From Rhizobiales bacterium Y(2018) (GTDB taxonomy: Bacteria; Pseudomonadota; Alphaproteobacteria; Rhizobiales; Aestuariivirgaceae): a stretch of DNA of 64,000 nucleotides. The stretch covers positions 186,001 through 250,000 of the forward strand of contig SCPD01000003.1 of NCBI GenBank assembly GCA_005502925.1, in the 5' to 3' direction. The translations under genes and the position numbers were made by a program. Within the stretch, counting starts at the first letter, position 1; each line of letters starts with the position of its first letter. The notes beneath the pieces were generated by a model. The model ran no database searches. It was not told the origin of the DNA and was given only the letters and a program-made list of their open reading frames with translations. Shown here piece after piece: positions 17,939 to 26,388 of the stretch.

Positions 17939-18846
17939 GACATCACCGGGCGGTTGCCGCGGTTGCGCCGCCAGATCCACAGGCCGAGCAGCAGCACCAC
18001 AGCGGTCACGACGAGCAGCACGACGGCCAGCGCGCTGGCCGCGCCCCAGTTCGGATAGAGGGCGACACTTTTCTGGATGCGCATCGCCACCATCGTGACC
18101 TTGCCGCCGCCCAGCAGCGCCGGCGTCACATAGAAGCCCAGCGACAGAACGAAGACGATGAGCGCGCCGGCGCCGAGCCCCGGCAAGGACAGCGGGAAAC
18201 TCACCGTCCAGAAGCGCACGATCGGGCTGGCGCCCAGATTTGCCGCGGCGCGCACAAGATCGCGGTCGATCGCCTTCATCGACCCGTAAAGCGGCAGAAC
18301 GAGAAAAGGCAGCATGATATGCGACATGCCGATGACGGTGCCGGCATAATTGTGCAGGAGGGCAATGGGTTCGTCGATCACGCCGAGCTTGAGCAGCGCG
18401 CTGTTAACCAGCCCCTGCTTCTGCAGCAGCACCATCCAGGCATAGGTCCTGACCAGGAGTGAGGTCCAGAACGGCAGGATGATCGCCAGCATCGCAAAGC
18501 CGACGGCACGGGGCGGCAATTGCGTGATGAAATAAGCGAGCGGATAGCCGAGCAGCACGCAGATGATGGTGATGACCGCGGAGATCTCGAAGGTGGTCAG
18601 GAAGATGGCGAGATAGGCCTTGTTGTCCACCAGGCGCTGGTAGTTCTCCAGGGACAGGTTCCCCTGCGCGCCAATGAAGGACAGCGCCAGGAGACTGCCG
18701 ACCGGAATGATCAGGCAGACGGTGACCAGCAACAGCGCGGGGAGCGAAAGGCCGGCAATGGTGAGCCTCTCGCGCCGTTCGTCATGCTGGAGGGCGGTCG
18801 CGCTGCCCGCCTCGGCCGATCCCGTAAAATAACTCGCCGCGGTCAT
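17935..18846 (-). CDS. ABC transporter permease, PotB-like
   Basis: A 303-residue permease with six predicted helices and an EAA loop (LVRAAANLGASPIVRFWTVSFPLSLPG). The first periplasmic region (SFIGAQGNLSLENYQRLVDN) and the TSLLVRTYAWMVLLQ segment are typical of PotB subunits. The ATG at 18846 leaves 8 bases to the hydratase gene. A start at 18882 would overlap that gene. It works with the PotC-like, PotA-like and binding-protein subunits of this operon. Confidence 0.91.
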   Translation of the reverse strand: MTAASYFTGSAEAGSATALQHDERRERLTIAGLSLPALLLVTVCLIIPVGSLLALSFIGAQGNLSLENYQRLVDNKAYLAIFLTTFEISAVITIICVLLGYPLAYFITQLPPRAVGFAMLAIILPFWTSLLVRTYAWMVLLQKQGLVNSALLKLGVIDEPIALLHNYAGTVIGMSHIMLPFLVLPLYGSMKAIDRDLVRAAANLGASPIVRFWTVSFPLSLPGLGAGALIVFVLSLGFYVTPALLGGGKVTMVAMRIQKSVALYPNWGAASALAVVLLVVTAVVLLLGLWIWRRNRGNRPVMS

Positions 18847-18854
18847 GCCGTCAT

Positions 18855-19664
18855 TCAACCCTCGAACTGGCTCTCCCGCCATTTGATCGCCGCCCCGAGC
18901 CCATCCTTCTTGCGGACCGCATCGAAAGTGCGCAGCGCCTCGGTGTCGGAGGCGTCGAGCATCGCCCCCTGCTCCACGCCATAGGTGATCGCATTGCGCA
19001 GGCCGCCGATCTCAGCGCCCTTGTTGATGGAGGCCTTGGTGGTCTGCAGAGCTTCGATGGAGATGGCCGACATGCGGCGGGCCAGCTTGAATGTCTCCTC
19101 TTCGAGCTTCTGGTCGGGGACGACCCGGTTGACCATGCCCCATTGCAGCGCCTGCTCGGCGTCGATCGTGTCGCCGGTGTAGAGCAGCTCGCGCGCCTTC
19201 TTCAGCCCGACGATCCACGGCATGATCACCGCGGGCGGCGACGTCGAGAAGCGCACTTCGGGCTCACCGAATCTGGCATTGGCGCTGGCGACGGTCACAC
19301 AACACATCATGGCCAGCTCGCAGCTGCCGGCCAGGCAATAGCCGCGTACCATGGCGATCACCGGCTTGCTGCAGTCCCAGGGCGCATATTCGAAATCGAC
19401 ACAGTCGAGCAGCATGCGGCGCTGGCCGAGAACGCTGCGGCCATAATGCTCGCCCCATTTGAATTTGAGATCGTAGCCGGCGCCGAAATGCTCGCCCACG
19501 CCGGAGAGGACGATCACCGATATCTTGGGATCCTCGTCGAGCTCACGGATCAGCGCCTTGAAATCGCGCATCATGCCGGGGTGAATGGCGTTCATGGCCT
19601 TCGGGCGATTGATCCGGACATGAGCAACCCGGTCGGTGACTTCCTTCAGGAATTCTTCTGACAT
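18855..19664 (-). CDS. Enoyl-CoA hydratase/isomerase family protein
   Basis: A 269-residue crotonase-fold protein. The CoA-binding and oxyanion-hole elements are present (GEHFGAGYDLKFKWGE, MVRGYCLAGSCELAMMC). Both usual catalytic glutamates are kept, one in CELAMM and one in FGEPEV. These features fit hydration of a 2-enoyl-CoA. The sequence does not match the feruloyl-CoA hydratase-lyase pattern at the first glutamate position, so a lyase role is not supported. The ATG at 19664 has a GGAGA site. It lies 10 bases after the CoA ligase gene, and the two probably catalyse consecutive steps. Confidence 0.88.
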   Translation of the reverse strand: MSEEFLKEVTDRVAHVRINRPKAMNAIHPGMMRDFKALIRELDEDPKISVIVLSGVGEHFGAGYDLKFKWGEHYGRSVLGQRRMLLDCVDFEYAPWDCSKPVIAMVRGYCLAGSCELAMMCCVTVASANARFGEPEVRFSTSPPAVIMPWIVGLKKARELLYTGDTIDAEQALQWGMVNRVVPDQKLEEETFKLARRMSAISIEALQTTKASINKGAEIGGLRNAITYGVEQGAMLDASDTEALRTFDAVRKKDGLGAAIKWRESQFEG

Positions 19665-19674
19665 GTTTTCTCCA

Positions 19675-21765
19675 TTAATTACTTTGTGGCCGGCGCGGGA
19701 CGATCAAGGCGTCGACTGCCCGGATGCCCTTTTCGCCGACAATCAGAGGATTGACGTCGACTTCGGCGAGGAACTCGCCGAGATGCGAAATCATGACCGA
19801 AAAGCGGGCAAAGGCCTGAGCCAAGGCCGCGACATCGAGGGCCGGCTTGCCGCGCACGCCATCAAGGACCTTGCGCATCGCCAGCCGGTCGATGAAGCCA
19901 TGCGCCTCCGGCACGTCGAAGGGCGGGATGGCCAGCACAGCGTCCTTCTGGATCTCTATGAGGGTGCCGCCGGCGCTGATCATCGCCACCGAACCGAATT
20001 GCGGATCGGCGACGAAACCCAGCGCCACCTCGGCGCCAGGGGCCGCCATCTCGGCGAGGAGCACACGCGGCCCCAGCCGGCCGGCAATATCCTCATACAC
20101 GGCGGCGACCGCATCCCGATCGGCTAGGCGCAATCTGACGCCGCCGACATCCGATTTGTGATTTATGCCGGGCTCGGCCGTCTTCAACGCAACGGGAAAG
20201 CCGATCGTCTCCGCCGCCGCTACCGCCTCAGCCCGGTTTGTTGCCAGCCGATGTGCCACGACAGGGATGCCGAAGTCTTTCAGCAGCGCCAGCCCTTCCG
20301 CTTCGTCGAAGGCGGAGCCTGCTTCGCAGCGTTTGCGCCATTGCGCCACGACGTCCGGCGCTGGCGGCATTGGCGGATTGCTCGCCGGGCGGGCGCGAAA
20401 GGCGCGGTAGTCGAGCGCTGCCCGCGTGGCGATCATGGCCCCTCGCATGCCTTCGAGGACAGGAACACCGGCATCGCGCAGGCGCGTCGCGAGATCGGTG
20501 TTGCGCGCCTTGGCGAAACATGTGGCGAAAGCCAGCGGCTTGTCGCTCAAGCCTGCAATCCGTGCCGCAGCGGTGGCGTACTGCTCATGATAGTGCGTTC
20601 CATCGCGCAGATCGGCGACCCAGATGCCGAGAGCGGCATGGGGATCTTCGAGGAGCGACTGCATGCAATCGTGAAAGATGTCCTCGAAGCCATGGCCCGT
20701 CCCCCAGGCATCGAGCGGGTTCTCGGGCGTCAAACCATATTCAAGGCGGCCCGCGAGCTTCGCCTGTGTCGTATCGGTGAGTCCGGCGAAGGTCACACCG
20801 TGTTCCGTCGCGATGTCGGTCAGCAATTCGCGCTCACCGCCGGAATCGGTGATCGCCACCACCGAACCATTGCCGCGCAGGCGTTTGCCGCAGGACAGCA
20901 ATTGCAAACAGGCGACCAGCTCGTCCGGGTCGTTGACGCTGATCGCGCCGTAACGCTTGAAGATGGCGTCATAGACGGCGGCGTCGCCGGCAATGGCGCC
21001 GGAATGGCTGACGGCAAAACGCTTGGCCGCCTCGCTGCGCCCGACCTTGTTGATCACGACCGGCACATCGGCTTCGGCGGCGCGCTCGAGGACGGCGACG
21101 AATTTTTCCGGGCTGCGAACGGTTTCGATGAAGAGGCCGATGGCGCGCGTGGTTTCGAGGCTCAGCGCAAAATCCATGTAATCGGCTACATTGGTGGCGA
21201 TCTCCTGGCCCGACGAGACGGTGAGATTGAAGCCGAGACGTCCGTCATTTTGGTTCACCGCTGCCCAGATCGAGCCCGACTGCGAGATGAAGGTGACCGG
21301 ACCCGGCGCCTGCGATCCGCTTCCGCCCAGCTGAAATCGCACCTTGTGGACGCGATTATAGAAGCCCGATCCGTTACCGCCGCATACGAGGAGCCCCGCC
21401 TCCCGGGCCTGCGCCTTCAAGCGATCGAGCAAAGGCACCGGATTGCCGTCGTCGAGATAGCCGCTGCCGAAGATGGTCGCGGCCTTGACGCCGGCGGCGA
21501 TGACGTCGCTCAAGACCCGCTCGATACGGGCATTGGCCACCATCAGCACGGCATGATCAGGGACATGCGGAAGCGACTTGAGGTCGGGGTAACAGGCGAG
21601 ATCGTCGATCCGCTCGTATCCCGGATTGACCAGCGAGATGCTCCCTTCAAATCCTGCCTCGCGGCAGGCCTCGACCATGCCGCGCCCATAGGAGCCCGGC
21701 TTCGGCGACGCGCCGACAAGAGCAACGGATCGCGGACGCAGCAAAGGATCAAGCCGATGACTCAT
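19675..21765 (-). CDS. ADP-forming acyl-CoA synthetase, fused alpha-beta type
   Basis: A 696-residue protein with the standard order. A CoA-binding Rossmann domain comes first (RSVALVGASPKPGSYG). A succinyl-CoA-ligase-like domain follows (TFISQSGSIWAA) with the phosphorylatable His254 in SHSGAIAG. An ATP-grasp domain from about 470 carries the second conserved His in HKSDVGGV. The family makes acyl-CoA from acid, ATP and CoA, releasing ADP and phosphate. Members include acetyl-CoA synthetases, pimeloyl-CoA synthetase and the feruloyl-CoA synthetase FerA, so the substrate cannot be fixed. GGAAGG precedes the ATG at 21765. With the hydratase and AcuI-like reductase it forms the CoA branch of the operon. 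Confidence 0.88.
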   Translation of the reverse strand: MSHRLDPLLRPRSVALVGASPKPGSYGRGMVEACREAGFEGSISLVNPGYERIDDLACYPDLKSLPHVPDHAVLMVANARIERVLSDVIAAGVKAATIFGSGYLDDGNPVPLLDRLKAQAREAGLLVCGGNGSGFYNRVHKVRFQLGGSGSQAPGPVTFISQSGSIWAAVNQNDGRLGFNLTVSSGQEIATNVADYMDFALSLETTRAIGLFIETVRSPEKFVAVLERAAEADVPVVINKVGRSEAAKRFAVSHSGAIAGDAAVYDAIFKRYGAISVNDPDELVACLQLLSCGKRLRGNGSVVAITDSGGERELLTDIATEHGVTFAGLTDTTQAKLAGRLEYGLTPENPLDAWGTGHGFEDIFHDCMQSLLEDPHAALGIWVADLRDGTHYHEQYATAAARIAGLSDKPLAFATCFAKARNTDLATRLRDAGVPVLEGMRGAMIATRAALDYRAFRARPASNPPMPPAPDVVAQWRKRCEAGSAFDEAEGLALLKDFGIPVVAHRLATNRAEAVAAAETIGFPVALKTAEPGINHKSDVGGVRLRLADRDAVAAVYEDIAGRLGPRVLLAEMAAPGAEVALGFVADPQFGSVAMISAGGTLIEIQKDAVLAIPPFDVPEAHGFIDRLAMRKVLDGVRGKPALDVAALAQAFARFSVMISHLGEFLAEVDVNPLIVGEKGIRAVDALIVPRRPQSN

Positions 21766-21842
21766 GGAGCCTTCCGATGGAGAGCACATATTTCGAGATT
21801 GGGAGGAGAGCACCCGTCGTACCCGGATACTCTCCCCGGCAG

Positions 21843-22883
21843 TTATTTCTGGGTCAGAAAGTCGTCCCAGCGTTCCTGCAATTCGCCGCCATGATCGCCC
21901 CACCAGATGGCGTCGTAAACGAACTGCTTGGCCGCGTTCTCCGGCGAGGAGTTCAGGCCAGGCAGCTTTTCCGCCGGAATCTTGCCGGTATCGAAGGCCT
22001 TGATGTTGATCGGGCCGTAATCGATATGCCGCGGGATGTTGGCCTGGAGTTCGGGAGACGTGAACTGCGCCAGCGCCTTCATGGCGAGGTCTTTCTTCTT
22101 CGAGCCTTTCGGGATGACGAAGCAGCCATAATCGAGCTCGCCCTGGTCGAAGGTGAAGTCGACCTCGGCGCCGGCCTTCTGGGCGGCGATAGCGCGGCTC
22201 ACCCAGATGGCGATCATGTCGACCTCGCGGTCCTTGAGAAGCTGGGTCGTCTGGGCGCCTGACGTCCACCACACGGTGATGGCGGGCTTGATCTCTTCCA
22301 TCTTCTTGAAGGCGCGGTCGACATCGAGCGGATAGAGCTTGTCCTTTTCCACGCCATCGGCGATCAGCGCGAGCTCCAGCGGCCCGCCGGGGCTGTTGTG
22401 CAGCGACCGCGTGCCGGGGAATTTCTCGACATTCCAGAAATCGGCCCAGTTCTTGGGCGGATTGGCGCCGTATTTCGCCTTGTTCCAGGCGAGCACGACC
22501 GAATAGAACATCGAGCCGACCCAGTGATCGCTGAAGCTTCCCGGAACGAAGCCGTCCTTGTTGATCACATTGAAATCGAGCGTCTCGAACAGCCCTTCCT
22601 TGGCGCCTTGGGCGCAATCCGAGCTGCCGAGTTCGGCGATGTCCCAGGACACCGCGCCGGACTGGACCTGAAGCCGGACATCGACGATGCCGGAGAGCGT
22701 CTCTTCCTTGATGGTGATGCCGAGCGCTTTCGCGGCGGGCTCGAAGAAGGCAGCGCGTTCGGCGTCCTGATAGACGCCGCCCCATGATGCGACCGTGATG
22801 CTTTCCTCTGCGTGAGCGGCTCCCGTCCCCAGCAGCGCACTCGACGCGAGCAGAGTCAGCGCAACGATTTTTCTTGTAAACAT
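21843..22883 (-). CDS. ABC transporter periplasmic solute-binding protein, PotD/PotF-like
   Basis: A 346-residue secreted protein with a signal peptide cleaved near AAHA-EES, residue 24. The mature start ITVASWGGVYQDAERAAFFEP and later WDIAELGSSD, FYSVVLAWNKAKYG and DYGPINIKAF blocks are typical of the spermidine/putrescine-binding group (SBP_bac_8 type). A clear GGGAGGA ribosome site before the ATG at 22883 fixes the start. It captures the solute and delivers it to the PotB/PotC-like permeases. It is the second gene of the operon. A 77-base spacer before the ligase gene may hold an mRNA-processing element, as is usual after highly expressed binding-protein genes. Confidence 0.92.
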   Translation of the reverse strand: MFTRKIVALTLLASSALLGTGAAHAEESITVASWGGVYQDAERAAFFEPAAKALGITIKEETLSGIVDVRLQVQSGAVSWDIAELGSSDCAQGAKEGLFETLDFNVINKDGFVPGSFSDHWVGSMFYSVVLAWNKAKYGANPPKNWADFWNVEKFPGTRSLHNSPGGPLELALIADGVEKDKLYPLDVDRAFKKMEEIKPAITVWWTSGAQTTQLLKDREVDMIAIWVSRAIAAQKAGAEVDFTFDQGELDYGCFVIPKGSKKKDLAMKALAQFTSPELQANIPRHIDYGPINIKAFDTGKIPAEKLPGLNSSPENAAKQFVYDAIWWGDHGGELQERWDDFLTQK

Positions 22884-22943
22884 AAGTTCCTCCCTTTGCT
22901 TGTTATGTGACACGGACTTCTAAACTGACCGTTGCCCTCCGGT

Positions 22944-24182
22944 TCAATCCAGCACGCAGAGATCACGCGGGATCCGACTGGCGATACGCGCTCCCTCGGC
23001 TGAGAAAATGAAAGTGTCGATGGTGAGTGAGAGCCCACTTTGGCGCGGGCCGAAGAACACGGCCTCGTGATTGACGACCGTCATCGGCAGGAACCTGTCG
23101 CTCGGCTTCGAGATGCTCTTGTCATAGATGAAAGGCCCGACCCAGTCGGGCGGAAAGGCGACGCCCAGCTCATAGCCGCCGATCCAATAGGCTTCGTCGA
23201 GCACGCCCTGCTCGGCATAATAGGCATGCGCGGTGTCGATGAGAGTGGCGACCTCCATGCCCGGCCGTAAGATCGGCTCGATCGCCTTGAAAACCGCCGC
23301 CACGCGATTGTGGAATTCGAGGATATCCTTGGGCGGATCGCCGACATAGAAGCCACGCGCCATGTTGCTGTGATAGCGGTTGTAGACGCCGCAGACATCG
23401 ACATTGACCCTCTCGCCCTTGACGATCTTCTTGCGGGTCGCGATCGGATGGCTGCAATTGGCCCGAAAGCCCGACATCACCGGCGGCAGGATGCCGGGGA
23501 ACTCCCCACCGGCACGCGTCATCGCGGCGATCATCTCGCCGAAGACTTCGAGCTCGGTGACGCCAGGACGGATCGTCTCCTTCGCGGCGATCATGCCGAT
23601 ATCGGCGATGCGGGTCGCCTCCTCGATGCATTTCATCTCGAGCGGCGATTTGATGTGGCGCGCTTCGCGAATGATGTCGGTCGCATCGACAACCGTCAGT
23701 CCTTCCTTCTGGAAGGCTAAGACATATTGCTCGCTGACGATCGGATTCGGCCGGTAATTGTAGCGCTCGAGACCGGCCGTCCCCTTCAGGTAGCCGGCTG
23801 CCCGCAATTCATCGATGATGAAGGTCAGGCCGTCGCGGCGCGTGCCGATCGGGAAAATGCGGATGTCGCTCGATATGGTCGACACGCGCGACAGGATGGC
23901 CTCGCTCGGCGTCTCGAAATGAATGAAATCGTCGCGATCGGCGCGGATGGCGATGCCGCTCGAAGGCGGAAAAGGACGGCCGCTTTGCGCCTGGTACCAT
24001 TCGGCCTGGAAGCCGGTCAGATAGAAGATGCTTTCGGGCGCGCTGACAAAGAGAAGATCCAGCTTGCGGGCGGCCATGCCGGCCCTGACCCGCTTCAACC
24101 GGTCGGCATATTCCTCGCGCGGGAACGGGGCCTCGCGATGGCTTTCGACATTGGCGAGTACCTCGTTGAAATTCTTTCTCAT
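22944..24182 (-). CDS. M24 (creatinase/aminopeptidase P-like) family protein with altered metal site
   Basis: A 412-residue pita-bread-fold protein. It has a creatinase_N domain (EYADRLKRVRAGMAARKLD, about 24-42) and a catalytic domain from about 185. True metallopeptidases carry two Asp, one His and two Glu. Here the first Asp is kept (VDVCGVY, Asp262), the second is Asn273 (HSNMAR), the GHGIG-type His is lost (GGYELG) and both glutamate regions remain (NHEAVFF, SAEGARI). Loss of metal ligands is known in creatinase, which is metal-independent, so this is more likely a C-N hydrolase for a small molecule than a peptidase. It leads the operon and has a GAGGGGGAAA site at the ATG at 24182. Confidence 0.83.
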   Translation of the reverse strand: MRKNFNEVLANVESHREAPFPREEYADRLKRVRAGMAARKLDLLFVSAPESIFYLTGFQAEWYQAQSGRPFPPSSGIAIRADRDDFIHFETPSEAILSRVSTISSDIRIFPIGTRRDGLTFIIDELRAAGYLKGTAGLERYNYRPNPIVSEQYVLAFQKEGLTVVDATDIIREARHIKSPLEMKCIEEATRIADIGMIAAKETIRPGVTELEVFGEMIAAMTRAGGEFPGILPPVMSGFRANCSHPIATRKKIVKGERVNVDVCGVYNRYHSNMARGFYVGDPPKDILEFHNRVAAVFKAIEPILRPGMEVATLIDTAHAYYAEQGVLDEAYWIGGYELGVAFPPDWVGPFIYDKSISKPSDRFLPMTVVNHEAVFFGPRQSGLSLTIDTFIFSAEGARIASRIPRDLCVLD

Positions 24183-24268
24183 TTTCCCCCTCTGGCCAAA
24201 GCCGGCAGTCATTTTTCATTTGCTTGGGAGGGAGATTGATGTGAGATAATTTTGCTGTCAAACCCGTA

Positions 24269-24291
24269 ATTCTCATCATATAGTTGAGAAA
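24269..24291. promoter_or_regulatory. Candidate LysR operator between divergent genes
   Basis: A perfect inverted repeat TTCTCA-N9-TGAGAA (24270-24290) lies in the 133-base gap between the M24 gene and the LysR gene. Size and position fit a T-N11-A type LysR box controlling both directions. No biochemical support is possible from sequence alone. Confidence 0.5.
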
Positions 24292-24315
24292 TATAAACAC
24301 ATCTGGAAAGATGAA

Positions 24316-25215
24316 ATGCGGCGCCATTTGCCCTCGTTGAACAGCCTGGTCGCCTTCGAAGCCGTCGGCCGGAATGGCAATCTGCAGCGGGCGGCGCGCG
24401 AGCTTCTGGTCACGCACAGCGCGGTCAGCCACCAATTGCGCTGTCTCGGTGAGCAGGTGGAAACGGCGCTCTTCGAAAAGAACGGCCGCAAGCTCGAGCT
24501 GACACCGCGCGGACGGCGCCTGCTCGAGACGGTCACCAGCTCACTCGACCAGATCGAAAGTGTGCTCAGCGAGATCAACCGCGATATCGGCGACCGCAGC
24601 CTCAAGATCGCCACCACGCCGGCGATCGCCAGCGCGCCCATCCTCGAATATGTCGCGGAGTTCATCGAGCAGAATCAGCTGGCCGAATTCTCCTGGGTGC
24701 CGGTCGATCAGATCGACGAGACCGTCGACCTGATCATCTCCTGGCGGCCCGTGCATGTGCCGGGCGAGAAGGAAGTCACCCACATTCATACGAATTACTT
24801 TCCCGTCTGCAGCCCAGGCCTCCTGCATCGCAGCGACCGTCTCACCAGCATCGAGGATCTGCGCGGCCATATTCTCATTCACGGGAACTATGACGGGGCG
24901 GACTGGAAGCACTTTCTCGCCGGCCTCGGCCATGAAGGCTTTCAGCCGAAATCCCACATGTATCTCGGCGATACATTCGTGGCCCATCAGGCGGCACGCG
25001 GCGGCTGCGGCATCGCGATCGGGGACGAGATCCTGGTCGATCGCGACCTGCGCGAAGGCAGCCTGGTGCGGGCGCTGCCGATTTCGGTGCCGGCGCCGGC
25101 GCCCTTCTGCATCGTGACGCCCTATCACAGCCAGAGCAATGAGATGGTGCAGAGCTTCAAGCGCTGGTTCATGCGCAAGGTGGCGGAGACGCCGATACGC
25201 GCTGTTTCGCCGTGA
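24316..25215 (+). CDS. LysR-family transcriptional regulator (GcvA-like)
   Basis: A 299-residue regulator. The N-terminal winged helix-turn-helix reads PSLNSLVAFEAVGRNGNLQRAARELLVTHSAVSHQL, the GcvA/AmpR subgroup pattern. A periplasmic-binding-protein-like effector domain follows from about residue 90. It is divergent from the nine-gene catabolic and uptake operon, with an inverted-repeat candidate operator between them, so it probably activates that operon in response to its substrate or a pathway intermediate. GGAAAG precedes the ATG at 24316. Confidence 0.92.
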   Translation: MRRHLPSLNSLVAFEAVGRNGNLQRAARELLVTHSAVSHQLRCLGEQVETALFEKNGRKLELTPRGRRLLETVTSSLDQIESVLSEINRDIGDRSLKIATTPAIASAPILEYVAEFIEQNQLAEFSWVPVDQIDETVDLIISWRPVHVPGEKEVTHIHTNYFPVCSPGLLHRSDRLTSIEDLRGHILIHGNYDGADWKHFLAGLGHEGFQPKSHMYLGDTFVAHQAARGGCGIAIGDEILVDRDLREGSLVRALPISVPAPAPFCIVTPYHSQSNEMVQSFKRWFMRKVAETPIRAVSP

Positions 25216-25240
25216 GGGGTATGTGACGTCCACCTCATTT

Positions 25241-25289
25241 CCCCTTCTCCCGCTTGCGGGAGAAGGTGGCCGAAGGCCGGATGAGGGTG
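25241..25289. repeat. Palindromic intergenic repeat, copy A
   Basis: A 49-base element with two hairpins: CCTTCTCCCGC-TT-GCGGGAGAAGG followed by GGCCGAAGGCC, ending GGATGAGGGTG. The layout resembles rhizobial mosaic intergenic elements (RIME-like). It is the mirror partner of copy B at 25377-25427. Confidence 0.8.
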
Positions 25290-25376
25290 TTCTCTCAGCT
25301 GCTGCGAAGCCGCAAGCGTGAGAAGTGCTGAAGCTTAAGTATTTTTCTCTTGAAGCGCTGTCGTGGGCTGAACCAA

Positions 25377-25427
25377 CACCCTCATCCGCCCTGTCGGGCA
25401 CCTTCTCCCGCAAGCGGGAGAAGGGGG
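25377..25427. repeat. Palindromic intergenic repeat, copy B (inverted)
   Basis: Reverse-complement relative of copy A. It starts CACCCTCATCC, has a GCCC-GACA-GGGC-type small hairpin and ends with the CCTTCTCCCGC/GCGGGAGAAGG hairpin. With copy A it bounds a segment of about 187 bases. Its right end touches the truncated kinase sequence. Confidence 0.8.
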
Positions 25428-25763
25428 AATGACGAGGTGCTCAATCTGATCCGCAACGCGACTGAAGCGATGACGCAGAGCGAAAGGCGTCTGCTCTCCG
25501 TATCGACGAAGCTCATCGGAGACTCGCTGACCGTCAAGGTCGAAGATACGGGGGCGGGCATCCCCGCCGACATTGCCTCTCGCCTGTTCACGCCCTTCAT
25601 GACGACCAAGCAAGACGGCATGGGCATCGGCCTTTCCATCTCGCGCACGATCATAGAAGCCCATGGCGGCAAGATATGGTACGAGGCGGCCCCAGGCGGC
25701 GGGGCGGCCTTCAGCTTCACGCTTCCGCGCATCGCCCAAGACGAACTAGATTATGCCGCTTGA
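25428..25763 (+). pseudogene. FixL-like sensor histidine kinase remnant (ATPase domain only)
   Basis: About 110 residues of a histidine kinase C-terminus: the N box (EVLNLIRNATEAM), G1 (DTGAGIP), F box (LFTPFMTTK), G2 (GMGIGLSISRTIIEAHGG) and the final beta strands. The sensor, dimerisation and phosphorylated-His regions are absent. Upstream of the N box the sequence is the palindromic repeat, not kinase. A frame is open from an ATG at 25350 through the repeat, but that leader is repeat-encoded. This looks like a 5' deletion. The stop overlaps the FixJ-like gene start by 11 bases, preserving the original fixLJ layout. Confidence 0.8.
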
Positions 25764-26388
25764 AACCATCCACGTCGTCGATGACGACGAAGCCGCGCGC
25801 GATTCGCTGGCTTTCCTCCTGCAAAGCGTCGGCTTTACCGTCAAATCCCATGCGTCCGCCACGGCCTTCCTCATCGATCTGCCAGCGCTCCCGACCGGCT
25901 GCCTGATCACCGATCTGCGCATGCCGGAACTTGATGGACTGCAGCTGCTGAGTGAGTTGAGGCGGCGGCATGTCGAGATGCCGGTGCTCATCATCACCGG
26001 CCATGGCGACATTCCGCTCGCCGTCGAGGCGATGCGAGCGGGCGCCCTCGATTTCCTCGAGAAGCCCTTCGACGATCAGGCGCTGCTCTCCAGCGTGCGC
26101 GCGGCGTTCGCGAGCCAGCAGGAGCAAAACCGCCAGACCGGCCAGAAATCGGAGATCGCGGCGCGAATCGAGCAGCTTTCCACACGTGAGCGCCAGGTCC
26201 TCGAAGGTCTCATCGCCGGTCATCCCAACAAGGTGATCGCCTATGATCTCGGCATCAGCATCCGGACGATCGAAATCTATCGCGCCAATGTCATGAACAA
26301 GATGCGCGCGACAAGCCTTTCCGACCTCATCCGCATGACGATGACAGTCCCCCTGCCACCGCCGCCCCGGCAGACCGCCGCAGAGTGA
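25753..26388 (+). CDS. FixJ-type response regulator with LuxR DNA-binding domain
   Basis: A 211-residue two-domain regulator. The receiver has the acidic pocket VVDDDE, phospho-acceptor Asp54 in ITDLRMPELDG, and ITGHGD and EKPF switch residues. A LuxR-type helix-turn-helix runs from about 143 to 200 (LSTRERQVLEGLIAG, ISIRTIEIYRANVM). It matches FixJ/TodT-like regulators over its full length. Its cognate kinase gene just upstream is truncated, so phosphorylation would need another kinase or a small phosphodonor. The reading frame itself is intact. It ends one base from the convergent hydantoinase B gene. Confidence 0.9.
   Translation: MPLETIHVVDDDEAARDSLAFLLQSVGFTVKSHASATAFLIDLPALPTGCLITDLRMPELDGLQLLSELRRRHVEMPVLIITGHGDIPLAVEAMRAGALDFLEKPFDDQALLSSVRAAFASQQEQNRQTGQKSEIAARIEQLSTRERQVLEGLIAGHPNKVIAYDLGISIRTIEIYRANVMNKMRATSLSDLIRMTMTVPLPPPPRQTAAE

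Noticed and set aside
18855-19664. Feruloyl-CoA hydratase-lyase assignment for the crotonase-family protein
   Set aside because: The residues around the active site (CELAMM, FGEPEV) fit ordinary enoyl-CoA hydratases better than the hydratase-lyase pattern.
13891-24182. A DMSP-degradation cluster (AcuI plus an M24 DddP-like lyase)
   Set aside because: The M24 protein lacks the DddP-type N-terminal features and metal ligands I would expect, and the polyamine-class importer and deacetylase-fold enzyme do not fit DMSP use.
25241-25427. A short CRISPR-like array
   Set aside because: There are only two related copies, they are inverted relative to each other, and there are no regular spacers or cas genes.
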